Positions 8,040 to 17,143 of a DNA stretch of 64,000 bases are shown in pieces. Under the pieces are notes generated by a model, which saw only the letters and a program-made list of their open reading frames with translations, did no database searches and was not told the origin of the DNA. How positions within the stretch are numbered: position 1 is the first letter of the stretch; every line of letters begins with the position of its first letter. The stretch is from contig NZ_JAJQMN010000006.1 of NCBI RefSeq assembly GCF_028994775.1, positions 248,001 through 312,000 on the forward strand. The letters run 5' to 3'. A program made the translations under genes and the position numbers. The stretch is from Promicromonospora iranensis (GTDB lineage: Bacteria; Actinomycetota; Actinomycetes; Actinomycetales; Cellulomonadaceae).

Positions 8040-9323
8040 ATGCCCACCACCGCCCTGACCAGGGGTCCTGTCCAGGCCTCCGAGCGTTCGCCCGCGCCCG
8101 ACCTCGCGCGCGGCTTCATGCTGCTGCTGATCGCCATCGCGAACACGCCCTACTACCTGTGGGGCCGGGAGATGAACCCCGGTGCGTCGCACCCGATCGA
8201 CGGCTCGGTCGTCGACAAGGTGGCCGACTTTCTCATCATCACCGTCGTGGACCTGCGGACCTACCCGATGTTCGCGTTCCTGTTCGGCTACGGCATGATG
8301 CAGCTCTACAACCGGCAGGTGTCCTCCGGCACCTCCGAGAAGGCGGCCCGCAGGCTCCTGCAGAAGCGGAACGTCTGGCTGCTCGTCTTCGGGTTCGTGC
8401 ACGCCGCGCTGCTCTGGATGGGCGACGTGCTGGGTGCCTACGGGCTCGCCGGCCTGATCATGGTGTGGCTCTTCTTCCGGGCCAAGGACGTCACCCTCAT
8501 CGTCTGGACGTGGGTGTTCGGCGGCCTGCTGGCGATCGGCACGGCGTTCGCGGTGGTCGGCGCGTGGTTCCTGGCCCAGCTGCCCGCGGACCACCCGGAG
8601 GCGCAGAACATCGCGGCCGGCTTCGCCCCCGACACCGCGTCCATGGCGCAGACGTCCTACCTCGACTCGATCGTCGAACGCCTCGGCTACTGGTCGCTCG
8701 GCACGGTGCTCCAGGGGCTGCTCGTCCTGGTGGTCCCGATGATGCTCCTGCTCGCGTTCTGGGCCGGCCGGCGCCGCATCCTGGAGAACCCGGGCGAGCA
8801 CCTGCCGCTGCTGCGGCGGGTCGCCGTGGTCGGCATCACGATCGGCTGGCTGGGGCCGCTGCCGTCCGCGTTCGACCACGTCGGCTTCATCGACGTACCG
8901 GACCATGCCGCATGGGTCTTCTACCCGGTGCAGTTCCTGACCGGCTTCTTCGGCGGACTCGGCTACGTCGCCCTGTTCGGCCTGCTGGGCCACCGGGTCG
9001 CGCAGCGCCGCACGGGTGCGCCGTCGCGGAACCTGCTCGACACGGACGGCCCCTTCGTCGGCGCGGTCCAGGCGGTCGGCAAGCGGTCGCTGACGTCCTA
9101 CCTGCTGCAGTCGGTGCTGTGCGCGCCGATCCTCGCCGCCTGGGGGTTCGGGCTCGGGGAGCACCTCACCTCGTGGAGCATGCTGCTGTTCGCGGTGGTC
9201 GTGTGGGGGCTCACCGTGGTGTTCGCCGTCTGGCAGGAGCGCACGGGGCGGCGCGGCCCGGCCGAGGTGCTGCTGCGCCGGCTCGTCTACGGCCGGCCGG
9301 CGCAGGCACCGGTCAAGGCTTAG
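8040..9323 (+). CDS. DUF418-family multipass membrane protein
   Basis: This 427-residue integral membrane protein resembles the YeiB/DUF418 family. The N-terminus has the family pattern PDLARGFMLLLIAIANTP followed by a loop, then FAFLFGYGMM. About ten hydrophobic segments follow, and the DUF418 domain towards the C-terminus includes GKRSLTSYLLQS (about residue 345). The function of the family is unknown; a transport or acyl-transfer role has been suggested for related membrane proteins. It follows the SNF2 gene by 55 bp on the same strand and might be co-transcribed. A 25-bp tandem repeat follows its stop. Confidence 0.85.
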   Translation: MPTTALTRGPVQASERSPAPDLARGFMLLLIAIANTPYYLWGREMNPGASHPIDGSVVDKVADFLIITVVDLRTYPMFAFLFGYGMMQLYNRQVSSGTSEKAARRLLQKRNVWLLVFGFVHAALLWMGDVLGAYGLAGLIMVWLFFRAKDVTLIVWTWVFGGLLAIGTAFAVVGAWFLAQLPADHPEAQNIAAGFAPDTASMAQTSYLDSIVERLGYWSLGTVLQGLLVLVVPMMLLLAFWAGRRRILENPGEHLPLLRRVAVVGITIGWLGPLPSAFDHVGFIDVPDHAAWVFYPVQFLTGFFGGLGYVALFGLLGHRVAQRRTGAPSRNLLDTDGPFVGAVQAVGKRSLTSYLLQSVLCAPILAAWGFGLGEHLTSWSMLLFAVVVWGLTVVFAVWQERTGRRGPAEVLLRRLVYGRPAQAPVKA

Positions 9324-9340
9324 CCCGCGGTAGGGGCCGC

Positions 9341-9410
9341 GGGCCGGCCCGCAGGCTCAAGCCGTGGGCCGGCCCGCAGGCTCAAGCCGTGGGCCGGCCC
9401 GCAGGCTCAG
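9341..9410. repeat. 25-bp tandem repeat, about 2.8 copies
   Basis: Units start at 9341, 9366 and 9391 and share GGGCCGGCCCGCAGGCTCAA; the last is incomplete. Each has the palindrome GGGCCGGCCC. The third copy includes the stop codon (9407-9409) of the leftward small gene, between two convergent genes, so it may also serve as a terminator region. Confidence 0.85.
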
Positions 9411-9679
9411 GCCGGGAACGAGTCCACGGCGTCGTCCTCGCCGTCACCGTCGGTGTCCACGGAGATCGTCCGCGTGCCACCGGCGGTCTCCACGACGACG
9501 TCGGGCCGCCCGTCACCGTTGGTGTCGTGCAGCTCGACGTCGGGGACGCCGTCGGCGTCGTAGTCCTCGAACTGGGCGTCCACCACGCCGTCGCCGTCGG
9601 TGTCTGCCACCTCGACGTCGGCGATGCCGTCGCCGTCGAGGTCGTACTTGCCGGGCTTGTCGGCCAGGAACTCGGACAC
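9407..9679 (-). CDS. small Asp/Gly-repeat, probably calcium-binding protein
   Basis: This 90-residue, strongly acidic protein is built almost wholly of DxDGDG-type loops: DLDGDGIADVEV, DTDGDGVVDAQF, DYDADGVPDVEL, DTNGDGRPDVVV and DTDGDGEDDAVD. These resemble thrombospondin type-3 or EF-hand-like calcium loops. There is no signal peptide. The GTG start at 9679 is preferred because AAGGAGAA lies 4-5 bases upstream; a GTG at 9700 would add seven residues and place this site inside the gene. Calcium binding is inferred from the loops. The partner and role are unknown. It converges with the DUF418 gene. Confidence 0.75.
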   Translation of the reverse strand: MSEFLADKPGKYDLDGDGIADVEVADTDGDGVVDAQFEDYDADGVPDVELHDTNGDGRPDVVVETAGGTRTISVDTDGDGEDDAVDSFPA

Positions 9680-9776
9680 GTGGTTCTCCTTGCTCGTCAC
9701 AGCGGCTGGGGTGCTCCCTGATCATGCACCACGAGGCGTGCTGCCCGAGCACCCTGCCGAGCAACGGAGTCCTGAG

Positions 9777-9823
9777 ATTTCACCCTCTTCCCCTCGCGGG
9801 TGAAATAGCACGACGCATAGATT
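9777..9823 (+). promoter_or_regulatory. inverted repeat and candidate leaderless promoter
   Basis: ATTTCACCC (9777-9785) and GGGTGAAAT (9798-9806) are exact complements. TAGATT (9818-9823) lies 6 bases before the ATG at 9830, the spacing of a -10 box for a leaderless transcript. The dyad would overlap the -35 region and could be an operator. All inferred. Confidence 0.4.
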
Positions 9824-9829
9824 CAGCAC

Positions 9830-11146
9830 ATGCTGACCCAGGTACGCAAGACCCGGCATCGTGCCGCGCTGCTCGCCGCCACGACCTGCGCCCTCGTGAT
9901 CGCCTCGGGCACCGCGGTCGCGGCGGTAGCTCCCAGCACCGGGCCGGGGGCCGGCCCCGTCACGCAGGTCTGGTCCGTCGACCTCGCCGCCCGCACCGCC
10001 GACGACGCCGGGGTGCGTCACGTCGACGGCGCGCTCCGCCTGGACCCCGCCGGTACCGGCGGCAGCTCCACGGTGGACGACGGGGGCAGCGGCGCGGGCA
10101 CCGCCTCCGGCGTGCACCAGGAGGCGTCCGGCCAGCTGGTCGCCGAGCCGACCGACCTCGGCTCCCCCGCGAGCGTCGTCGCCGCCGACGTCGACGCCAC
10201 CGCACCGGCCGGCACCTTCGTGCTGGTCGACGTCCGCGGCCGCCTCGCCGTCCAGGGCCCCGACTCGTGGACGGAGTGGGTGCCCGCCGGTTCCCCGCTC
10301 CCCGCGCCGTCCGAGACGGTCCAGGCACGCGTCACGCTCGTCGGCGAGGACAGCACGAGCCCGGCCGTGCGGGAGGTGACACTCACGCCCCAGGCCGCCC
10401 GGTCGCGGTCGCTGCAGGAGGCGGAGGTGGAGGCGGCGCCGACGGCCGCCGCCGACACCCACCGCGTCTTCGCCACCCGCGAAGGGCTGGTGGGCGGCAC
10501 CACCGCCAACGGGCACGTCATCACGCCCCGGGACCACTTCGTCGCGCTGCCGTCCCGGCGCGGACTGTCCTCGAACAACTCGGGGAGCTACTCGGTGCGG
10601 GTCTGCGCCGAGAGCACCGGCCGCTGCGCGTACGCCCCGGTCTGGGACGTCGGGCCGTGGAACACCACCGACGACTACTGGAACGACCCCGCGACGCGCC
10701 AGTCCTGGGCCGACCTGCCCCAGGGCCGCCCGCAGGCGCAGGCCGCCTACCAGGACAGCTACAACGGTGGGCTCGACGGGTTCGGCCGCCGGGTCGCCAA
10801 CCCCGCCGGGATCGACCTCGGGGACGGCACCTTCTGGGACGGCGTCGGGCTGACCGACAACGCCTGGACCACCGTGACCTACCTCTGGACCGGCTCCGGC
10901 CCGAAGGGGATCGTCCGCACCAGCGGCGGTCCGCTCACCGTGCGTTCCGGTCCCGGCACCGGTAGGGCCGCCGTCGGGCAGGCAGGCAACCACGCGAACG
11001 TGGTGATCGAGTGCACCGCACGCGGTACGACGGTGACCGGGACCTACGGCACCACCGACCTGTGGAACCGGATCGGGCCGGGCAACTGGATCTCGGACGC
11101 CTACGTCAACACCGGCTCGTCCGGCCCGGTGGCCCCCGCCTGCTGA
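9830..11146 (+). CDS. secreted protein with C-terminal SH3-like domain
   Basis: This 438-residue exported protein starts with a basic stretch and hydrophobic core (about residues 10-32) ending in AVAAVA, a likely signal peptide. The middle (about 205-335) matches actinobacterial secreted proteins of unknown function, with TTANGHVI, DHFVALPSRR, CAYAPVWDVGPWNT and NPAGIDLGDGTFWDG. This may be a beta-barrel-like lytic or binding fold. The C-terminal 75 residues look like a bacterial SH3 domain (LTVRSGPGTG through NWISDAYV), which typically binds peptidoglycan. A cell-wall-associated role is inferred. No catalytic residues could be assigned. Confidence 0.78.
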   Translation: MLTQVRKTRHRAALLAATTCALVIASGTAVAAVAPSTGPGAGPVTQVWSVDLAARTADDAGVRHVDGALRLDPAGTGGSSTVDDGGSGAGTASGVHQEASGQLVAEPTDLGSPASVVAADVDATAPAGTFVLVDVRGRLAVQGPDSWTEWVPAGSPLPAPSETVQARVTLVGEDSTSPAVREVTLTPQAARSRSLQEAEVEAAPTAAADTHRVFATREGLVGGTTANGHVITPRDHFVALPSRRGLSSNNSGSYSVRVCAESTGRCAYAPVWDVGPWNTTDDYWNDPATRQSWADLPQGRPQAQAAYQDSYNGGLDGFGRRVANPAGIDLGDGTFWDGVGLTDNAWTTVTYLWTGSGPKGIVRTSGGPLTVRSGPGTGRAAVGQAGNHANVVIECTARGTTVTGTYGTTDLWNRIGPGNWISDAYVNTGSSGPVAPAC

Positions 11147-11212
11147 CCCGGGGACGCAGGGAACGGGGTGGTGCTCCCGCGCACGTCGCGCCGGAGCACC
11201 ACCCCGTCCACG

Positions 11213-12508
11213 TCACGGCGCGCGGCGGAGCGACAGCGCCAGCCCTGCCGCGGCCACACCGACCACCACCGCACCGAGCAGCGGCAGCGCCGTCACGCCC
11301 GCGCCGGCCACGACCCACGACGCCAACGCGGCGCCGACGGCGATACCGCCGTTGAACAGCACCGGGATCAGCGCACCCGCGAACGAGCGCCGCTCGGGCC
11401 CGGCCAGCCGCAGGATGAGTGTCTGGGCGAAGGGCGGCATGCCGCCCGATACGACGCCCCACGCCACGACCACAGCGATCCCCACCGCAGGGTTGGTGTC
11501 GACGACGCCGAGTGCGAGCACGGTGAGCGCGGTGGCGGCCACGCTGACGACGAGCGCGGGCCCGGTCCGGTCGCTGAGCCTGCCGGCCAGCGCGACGCCC
11601 ACCGCGGAGGCCAGCCCGAACACCAGCAGCAGCGCGCTCATCCCGCCCGGCAGCGCGTCGGCAGGTACCTCCGTGAGGCGGGTGATGTAGGTGTACGCCC
11701 CGTAGTGGCCCACCAGGACCAGCGCCACGAGCGCCGTCACCGTCAGCAGCAGCCCCATGCCACGCCGGTTCACGCTCGTCGGGCCGCCCGACGCCGACGC
11801 CGAACCGCCCGCCGTCGGGCCTCCTCCCGTCGAGGCGTCCGCAGCCGCCCCGGGTGCCGGGGCTGCCGGAGCTGCCGCACGGGCGACGACCAGCCGCACC
11901 GCGACGGCACCCAGCACGCCGAGGACCGCGAGGGCCCAGAAGGCGGCCCGCCACCCCGCGGCGTCGGCGATCAGCCGGGCCAGCGGCGTGCCCACCACCA
12001 TCCCCAGCGTCGCCCCGCCCAGCACCACGGCGACAGCGCGTCCGAGCAGACGGTCGGGGACCAGGTCGGCGACGTGCGCGTTGGTGGTGGCCCACAGCAG
12101 CCCGACGGCGGACGCGCCGAGGATCCGCGCGCCCACGGCGAGCTGGAACGTCGGGGCGAGGGCCGTGAGGGCCGACGAGAGGGCGAGGACGGCCAGCCCA
12201 CCGGCGATCACCGCACGGCGGTCGCGGCCACGTGTCAGCCGGACCAGCGGGAAGCTGAGCACCACGACCACCGCGGCCCACAGCGAGACCAGCATGCCGG
12301 TGCTCGACTCGGCGACGCCCAGGCCGGTGCTCATCTGCTCGAGCACCGCCGTCGGCAGCATCTCGGCGGTGACCATGAGAAGCGTCCCGGCTCCCAGCAC
12401 GAGCAGGGAGGGCCAGGGCAGCACGTCGGCGGCCGGCGCCGAGGGGTGCCCGCTCCGCGGCGGTTCGACGGCGACCGGCTGGGCTGGGGTAATGCCTGTT
12501 GTCTCCAT
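11213..12508 (-). CDS. MFS transporter, DHA1-like drug efflux
   Basis: This 12-helix major facilitator protein of about 431 residues probably exports drugs or other small hydrophobic compounds by proton antiport. The start at 12508 (METTGITPAQP) is chosen because upstream residues would cross the MerR operator. The MFS loop 2-3 signature is visible as LVRLTRGRDRRAVIAGG, and a central loop of about 50 residues rich in Ala, Gly and Pro (around residues 210-255) separates the two six-helix halves. It is divergent from a MerR regulator 58 bp away, a classic efflux pump/regulator arrangement. Confidence 0.88.
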   Translation of the reverse strand: METTGITPAQPVAVEPPRSGHPSAPAADVLPWPSLLVLGAGTLLMVTAEMLPTAVLEQMSTGLGVAESSTGMLVSLWAAVVVVLSFPLVRLTRGRDRRAVIAGGLAVLALSSALTALAPTFQLAVGARILGASAVGLLWATTNAHVADLVPDRLLGRAVAVVLGGATLGMVVGTPLARLIADAAGWRAAFWALAVLGVLGAVAVRLVVARAAAPAAPAPGAAADASTGGGPTAGGSASASGGPTSVNRRGMGLLLTVTALVALVLVGHYGAYTYITRLTEVPADALPGGMSALLLVFGLASAVGVALAGRLSDRTGPALVVSVAATALTVLALGVVDTNPAVGIAVVVAWGVVSGGMPPFAQTLILRLAGPERRSFAGALIPVLFNGGIAVGAALASWVVAGAGVTALPLLGAVVVGVAAAGLALSLRRAP

Positions 12509-12525
12509 GTCGGCAACGCTAGAGT

Positions 12526-12541
12526 TTGACACTGATGTCAA
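12526..12541. promoter_or_regulatory. TTGACA-N4-TGTCAA dyad, candidate MerR operator/promoter
   Basis: A perfect dyad TTGACACTGATGTCAA sits in the 58-bp divergent region between the MFS and MerR genes, followed by a further TGTCAAG. Read leftwards, CTTGACATTGACATCAGTG begins with a consensus -35 hexamer, with the dyad inside an extended spacer as MerR proteins require. The assignment is inference from geometry. Confidence 0.65.
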
Positions 12542-12566
12542 TGTCAAGACCTGCTCGGAGGCACCC

Positions 12567-12962
12567 ATGAAGATCGGTGAGCTGGCCGCGCGAACCGGTG
12601 TCACACCCCGCCTGATCCGCTACTACGAGCAGCAGGACCTGCTCGAGGCGGACCGTGCGCCCAACGGCTACCGGACCTACACCGAGGCCCACGTCGAGCG
12701 CGTGTCCCGCGTGGCGGGCCTGGTCCAGGCCGGCATCCCGACGCGACTGGTCAAGGTGCTGCTCGACACGGAGGACTCCGCGGCCCGGGACGAACCGACA
12801 TGCCCCCGCGAGGTGGCCGAACAGCTCGCGACAGAGCTGGTCGGCGTCCAGGCGCGCATCGACTGCCTCACCCGGAGCCGGGACTCGATCCGCGACTTCC
12901 TGACGGCGACGCAGCACGAGGTGCTGCTGCGTGAGGCAGAAGAGCCCGCGGTCGCCGTCTGA
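12567..12962 (+). CDS. MerR-family transcriptional regulator
   Basis: This 131-residue regulator has a MerR winged helix at its N-terminus (MKIGELAARTGVTPRLIRYY, residues 1-20, then NGYRTY) and a dimerisation coiled coil (about 80-115). A short C-terminal tail contains no metal-binding cysteine cluster, though single cysteines occur at about residues 80 and 102. It belongs with drug- or stress-sensing MerR proteins rather than with metal sensors. An SD-like GGAGGC precedes the ATG. It is divergent from an MFS pump and probably activates it by untwisting the long-spacer promoter. Confidence 0.9.
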   Translation: MKIGELAARTGVTPRLIRYYEQQDLLEADRAPNGYRTYTEAHVERVSRVAGLVQAGIPTRLVKVLLDTEDSAARDEPTCPREVAEQLATELVGVQARIDCLTRSRDSIRDFLTATQHEVLLREAEEPAVAV

Positions 12963-12976
12963 CCCGCCCCGTCTTC

Positions 12977-13018
12977 CATGCCGGAGCAGCCATGCCGGAG
13001 CAGCCATGCCGGAGCAGA
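12977..13018. repeat. 14-bp tandem repeat, three copies
   Basis: CATGCCGGAGCAGC is repeated at 12977, 12991 and 13005 (last base changed) immediately after the merR stop and runs directly into the 40-bp palindrome. Confidence 0.85.
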
Positions 13019-13057
13019 ACTGTGGCCGAGGTGCTGATCAGCACCTCGGCCACAGTT
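13018..13057. repeat. perfect 40-bp palindrome
   Basis: Two 20-base arms meet without a spacer at 13037/13038; the left arm begins AACTGTGGCCGAGGTGCTGA. It lies between convergent merR and the DivIVA-like gene. The outer part AACTGTGGC-GAGG recurs in the palindrome at 44787-44864, so this is probably one intergenic repeat family, possibly acting as a terminator. Confidence 0.85.
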
Positions 13058-13105
13058 GTATCTCGCCACTGTTCTACCTCGCCACGGTCCTACCTCGGCG
13101 TGGGG

Positions 13106-13657
13106 TCACTCGACGCCGAGCAGGACCTCCACCGCGCGGCTCAGGAACGCGTCCACCGAGGCCTCATCGTAGGCGTCCGCGCCGCGGGCGCGCCCGAAGG
13201 TGGCGGACCGGATGTCGCCGGCCGTCAGCGGCTCCTGACGGTCGAAGTACCCGATGAGCCGGTCGCACAGGTCGTCGACGTCGTCCTTGTCGTAACCCTG
13301 TGAGCCGCGGTCGGCAGGCGCGAACTTCTCGCCGTCGGGCCGGCCCAGCCGCCCGTACAGCGAGCGCGCACGCTCGGCGAGCGCGTTCATCCAGGCCTGC
13401 TGGCCGTGCGCCGCCGCGTACTCCGCGCGCTGCCGGGCGATGAACGCTGCTTCGAGCCGGTCGAGCGCCGCGTCGACCTCGTGGGTGTTGTACCCACCAC
13501 GGGTCAGGTCGAACGTGGACGCCTGGATGTCGGCACTGGTCAGCCGATCCGCGGTGCGTCCCTCGTACGCCTGCCGCGCGTGCTCGAAGAACTCGTCGAC
13601 CTCGTCCTTGTCGTACCCGGTACGCAGCGCGGGAACGCTGTTGAACATCCCACTCAC
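13106..13657 (-). CDS. DivIVA-domain repeat protein
   Basis: This 183-residue protein carries two tandem DivI1A-type repeats. Each pairs a motif [11 protein letters not shown] or [11 protein letters not shown] with a GY(D/N)xxEVD helix start. [32 protein letters not shown] and [11 protein letters not shown] are all present. Such domains are found in actinobacterial polar-growth and division proteins, but this one lacks the long coiled coil of Wag31/DivIVA, so it is an accessory protein of unknown role. The GTG start at 13657 overlaps the rlmN stop by four bases (GTGA), which indicates translational coupling. Confidence 0.8.
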   Translation of the reverse strand: MSGMFNSVPALRTGYDKDEVDEFFEHARQAYEGRTADRLTSADIQASTFDLTRGGYNTHEVDAALDRLEAAFIARQRAEYAAAHGQQAWMNALAERARSLYGRLGRPDGEKFAPADRGSQGYDKDDVDDLCDRLIGYFDRQEPLTAGDIRSATFGRARGADAYDEASVDAFLSRAVEVLLGVE

Positions 13658-14814
13658 TCGTCGTCCTCCTCAGCCGCAAGCTGCCCGCAGGCCCCGTCGA
13701 TATCGCTCCCGCGGGTATCACGGATCGTGGTCGGGATCCCGTGACCGCGCAATCGTGCCACAAACTCGTCCTCGACCTCGCGGTCGCTCGCGGTCCAGAT
13801 CGAGCCCGGCGTCGGATTGAGCGGGATCGGGTTCACGTGCACCCAGCCGCGCCCGCGCGCGTTGAGCTTCTCGCCCAGCAGGTCGGCCCGCCAGCCGTGG
13901 TCGTTCATGTCCTTGATCAGCGCGTACTCGATGGACACGCGACGGCCGGTCACCTCGAAGTAGTTCCGCGCGGTGTCGAGGGTCTCGTCGACGCTCCACC
14001 GCGTGTTGATCGGCACCAGCTCGGAGCGCAGGTCGTCGTCGGGCGCGTGCAGCGAGAGCGCGAGCGTCACCGGGATGCCCTCCTTGGTGAGCTTCTGCAT
14101 CGCCGGGACCAGGCCCACCGTCGAGACGGTGATGTTGCGGGCCGACATGCCGAAGCCCTCGGGCTGGGGCGCCACCAGCGCCCGCACCGTCTCGATCACT
14201 GCCTTGTAGTTCGCGAGCGGCTCACCCATGCCCATGAACACCAGGTTGTTCAGCCGGGTGACGCCGCCGGGGATCTCGCCCTCGGCCAGCGAGCGGAACG
14301 CCGCGCGGACCTGCTCCAGGATCTCCGCCGTCGAGAGGTTGCGCGTCAGGCCGAGCTGGCCCGTGGCGCAGAACGGGCAGGCCATGCCGCAGCCCGCCTG
14401 GCTCGAGACGCAGAGCGTGGTGCGCTGCGGGTAGCGCATCAGGACCGACTCGACCTTGGCCTCGTCGAACAGGTGCCACAGCGTCTTGACCGTGGTGCCG
14501 CCGTCCGCCTCGAGCTTGCGCGTCGGCCGCATCAGCTCGGGGAACATGGTCGTCGCGAGCGCGTCCCGGGACTTCGCCGGGAGGTCGGTCATCTTCGCCG
14601 GGTCGCTCGTGTAGTGCGTGAAGTAGTGCGTCGCGAGCTGCTTGGCCCGGAACGCCGGCTCCCCCGCCTCGACGACGGAGGCGACCCGTTCCTCGGGAGT
14701 GAGGTCGGCGAAGTGCTTCGGCGGCTTGCCGCGGCGCTTCGGCGCCATCTGGAGCGGAATAGCAGGGGTCTCGTCCGAAGGCCGGACGGTCGGCTGGGCG
14801 AGGGGAGTTTTCAT
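13654..14814 (-). CDS. rlmN: dual-specificity 23S rRNA/tRNA (adenine-C2) methyltransferase
   Basis: RlmN is a radical-SAM enzyme that makes m2A2503 in 23S rRNA and m2A37 in some tRNAs. The 386-residue protein has the [4Fe-4S] motif CGMACPFC (about residues 142-149), the GGMGE-like [12 protein letters not shown], and the conserved C-terminal cysteine in GACGQ that takes part in catalysis. The N-terminal helical domain carries [11 protein letters not shown]. The start overlaps the cdsA stop by one base (TGATG), and the end overlaps the DivIVA-like gene, so it sits in the rpsB-to-rlmN translation/lipid gene chain normal for actinobacteria. Confidence 0.96.
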   Translation of the reverse strand: MKTPLAQPTVRPSDETPAIPLQMAPKRRGKPPKHFADLTPEERVASVVEAGEPAFRAKQLATHYFTHYTSDPAKMTDLPAKSRDALATTMFPELMRPTRKLEADGGTTVKTLWHLFDEAKVESVLMRYPQRTTLCVSSQAGCGMACPFCATGQLGLTRNLSTAEILEQVRAAFRSLAEGEIPGGVTRLNNLVFMGMGEPLANYKAVIETVRALVAPQPEGFGMSARNITVSTVGLVPAMQKLTKEGIPVTLALSLHAPDDDLRSELVPINTRWSVDETLDTARNYFEVTGRRVSIEYALIKDMNDHGWRADLLGEKLNARGRGWVHVNPIPLNPTPGSIWTASDREVEDEFVARLRGHGIPTTIRDTRGSDIDGACGQLAAEEDDE

Positions 14815-15707
14815 CAGGCAACCACCGAGAGCACAAGATAGACGAAGGGCGCTGTGATAATCATCGAATCGAGGCGATCCAGCACGCCCCCGTGCCCCGG
14901 GAGCAATGAGCCCATGTCCTTCAATTCTAGGTCACGCTTGAGCAGCGATTCCGCGAGATCGCCCACAGTCGCAGTGATTGCGGTCATGACGCCGAGCGCG
15001 ATCCCGAGGAGCGGGCTCTCGCCCAGCCCGTAGACCGCCCCGAGCACGCCCACCGCCGTGGCGAGCACGATCGAGCCGGCCAGGCCCTCCCAGGACTTCT
15101 TCGGGCTCACGGTGGGCGCGAGCGGGTGCCGGCCCAGCATGACTCCCGCGATGTAGCCGCCCGTGTCGTTGGCGACCGCCAGGAGGACGAACAGCACCAC
15201 GCGGATCTCGCCGTCGGGCTGCGCCAGCATGAGCACGACGAAACCGGCCAGGAACGGGACGTAGGCGGCCGCGAAGACCGCCGCCGCGGAATCACGTACG
15301 GCACTGAGCCCGGAGCCGTCGAGCGCACGCCAGACCACCGCCGCCGCCACCGTCAGGATGAAGGCGACGAACAACGCCTCCGCGCCGCCCCGGTACGCGG
15401 AGACGACCATGCCGGCGGTCCCCACGAACAGGGGCACCATCGGCAGGCGCAGGGCACGGCGCGCGAACGCCTGGCGCAGCTCCCACAGCCCTGCCCACAG
15501 CAGCAGGACCACGAAGAGGACGAACGGCTCCGGCCGCCAGTACAACGACGCACCGACGACGCCGAGCAGGCCGACGCCGACCAGGATCGCGGCAGGAAGG
15601 TTACGGCCTGCACGCGACTGCTTCGGGGCCGGTACGGGCTCGGACTCAGGGCTCACGGCGGTGTGCGCATTGTCTCGCTCTGTTCTGTCTCGAGGCGGTG
15701 CGGACAT
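14814..15707 (-). CDS. cdsA: phosphatidate cytidylyltransferase
   Basis: CdsA makes CDP-diacylglycerol from CTP and phosphatidic acid, the precursor of membrane phospholipids including PI and cardiolipin. The 297-residue protein has a hydrophilic N-terminus of about 35 residues and then seven or eight membrane segments. The family signature is at the C-terminus: [26 protein letters not shown], then [13 protein letters not shown]. Both ends overlap neighbours by one base as TGATG (frr upstream, rlmN downstream), so it is translationally coupled in the operon. Confidence 0.95.
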   Translation of the reverse strand: MSAPPRDRTERDNAHTAVSPESEPVPAPKQSRAGRNLPAAILVGVGLLGVVGASLYWRPEPFVLFVVLLLWAGLWELRQAFARRALRLPMVPLFVGTAGMVVSAYRGGAEALFVAFILTVAAAVVWRALDGSGLSAVRDSAAAVFAAAYVPFLAGFVVLMLAQPDGEIRVVLFVLLAVANDTGGYIAGVMLGRHPLAPTVSPKKSWEGLAGSIVLATAVGVLGAVYGLGESPLLGIALGVMTAITATVGDLAESLLKRDLELKDMGSLLPGHGGVLDRLDSMIITAPFVYLVLSVVA

Positions 15708-16264
15708 CAGACCTCGAGCAGCTCGCTCTCCTTGCTGGAGAGCAGCTGGTCGATGACCTCGACGTGGCTCTTGGTGAGCTTGTCCAGCTCCTTCTCCGCG
15801 CGGGCGACCTCGTCCTCGCCGGCCTCGCCGTCCTTGACCACGCGGTCCAGCTCGTCCTTGGCCTTGCGTCGGATGTTGCGCACCGAGACGCGCGCCTCCT
15901 CGGCCTTGGTCTTGGCGAGCTTCACGTAGTCGCGACGACGCTCCTGCGTGAGGGAGGGCAGCACGACGCGGACGACGTTGCCGTCGGTCGCGGGGTTCAC
16001 GCCCAGGTCGGAGTCGCGCAGCGCCTTCTCGACGGCCGGCAGCGAGCTCTTGTCGAACGGGGCGACCATCACGGTGCGCGCATCCGGGATGTTGAACGAC
16101 GCCAGCTGCTGCAGCGGCGTCGGCGCACCGTAGTAGTCGACGGTGATCTTGCTGAACATCCCCGCGTTGGCGCGACCGGTACGGATACCCGCGAAGTCTT
16201 CCTTGGCGACCTCGATCGCCTTCTCCATCTTTTCCTCGGCTTCGAGGAGGGTCTCGTCGATCAC
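15707..16264 (-). CDS. frr: ribosome recycling factor
   Basis: RRF splits post-termination ribosomes together with EF-G. The 185-residue protein shows the typical N-terminus [16 protein letters not shown], the GRAN motif in IRTGRANAG, the [13 protein letters not shown] strand-turn region, and the C-terminal helix ending in SKESELLEV. Two GTG codons are adjacent (16267 and 16264). The second is chosen because the ribosome site AAGGAG lies five bases before it and it gives the standard RRF length. It lies 123 bp after pyrH and overlaps cdsA by one base. Confidence 0.96.
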   Translation of the reverse strand: MIDETLLEAEEKMEKAIEVAKEDFAGIRTGRANAGMFSKITVDYYGAPTPLQQLASFNIPDARTVMVAPFDKSSLPAVEKALRDSDLGVNPATDGNVVRVVLPSLTQERRRDYVKLAKTKAEEARVSVRNIRRKAKDELDRVVKDGEAGEDEVARAEKELDKLTKSHVEVIDQLLSSKESELLEV

Positions 16265-16387
16265 CACTGCTCCTTCATTCGTCTACGGGTGGTGCCGGGG
16301 CCACTCTACGGACACTTTGCCCGGCTACCGAAAGGTTCGCGCGTTCACCGGGACTCGCCGGGTCGCACACTGCTCGGCGTGCGGTGA

Positions 16388-17143
16388 TCAGCGTGACGTG
16401 ATCAGAGTGCCGATCGGCTCGCCGGCCAGCGCACGGGTGACGTTGCCCTCACCCTCCATGCCGAACACGCGCATCTGGACGTTGTTGTCGCGGCACATGG
16501 CCAGCGCCGTGTCGTCCATGACGCCCAGGCGGTTCACGAGAGCGTCGGTGTACGTGAGGTGGTCGAGCTTCTTCGCGTCGGGGTTGCGGCGGGGGTCGGA
16601 GTCGTAGACGCCGTCGACGCCGTTCTTCCCCATGACCACCTGCTCGCAGTGCGTCTCCAGCGCGCGCTGCACCGAGACGGTGTCGGTGGAGAAGTACGGC
16701 ATGCCGGCGCCGGCGCCGAAGATGACGACGCGACCCTTCTCCATGTGCCGGATCGCGCGCAGCGGGATGTACGGCTCGGCGACCTGGCCCATGGTGATGG
16801 CGGTCTGCACGCGGGTCTTGACGCCTGCCTGCTCCAGGAAGTCCTGGAGGGCCAGGCAGTTCATGACCGTGCCGAGCATGCCCATGTAGTCCGCACGGGC
16901 CCGGTCCATGCCGGCCACGCTCAGCTCGGCGCCACGGAAGAAGTTCCCGCCGCCGACGACGATGGCGACCTGCACGCCGTCGCGCACCGCCACGCCGATC
17001 TCCTTCGCGATGCGCCGGACCACGTCGGCATCGAGCCCGACACTGCCGCCGCCGAACGCCTCGCCCGACAGCTTCAGGAGCACACGCCGGGCGGGCTTGC
17101 CCTCCATGTCCACCGCGAAGTTCTGGGTCGCCTCGTCGCTCAC
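16388..17143 (-). CDS. pyrH: UMP kinase
   Basis: PyrH phosphorylates UMP to UDP in pyrimidine nucleotide synthesis; the bacterial enzyme is a hexamer of the amino acid kinase fold, controlled by UTP and GTP. The 251-residue protein begins with a short tail, then [14 protein letters not shown], followed by [25 protein letters not shown] and [14 protein letters not shown], all characteristic. The start is GTG at 17143. It lies in the conserved rpsB-tsf-pyrH-frr order, separated from tsf by a 281-bp gap with a hairpin terminator, so it probably has its own promoter. Confidence 0.96.
   Translation of the reverse strand: MSDEATQNFAVDMEGKPARRVLLKLSGEAFGGGSVGLDADVVRRIAKEIGVAVRDGVQVAIVVGGGNFFRGAELSVAGMDRARADYMGMLGTVMNCLALQDFLEQAGVKTRVQTAITMGQVAEPYIPLRAIRHMEKGRVVIFGAGAGMPYFSTDTVSVQRALETHCEQVVMGKNGVDGVYDSDPRRNPDAKKLDHLTYTDALVNRLGVMDDTALAMCRDNNVQMRVFGMEGEGNVTRALAGEPIGTLITSR

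Noticed and set aside
5825-8146. 773-codon open frame on the - strand
   Set aside because: It is antisense to the SNF2 gene and spans into the next gene; low-complexity product.
9341-9410. Possible CRISPR array
   Set aside because: The 25-bp units are contiguous with no unique spacers, so this is a simple tandem repeat.
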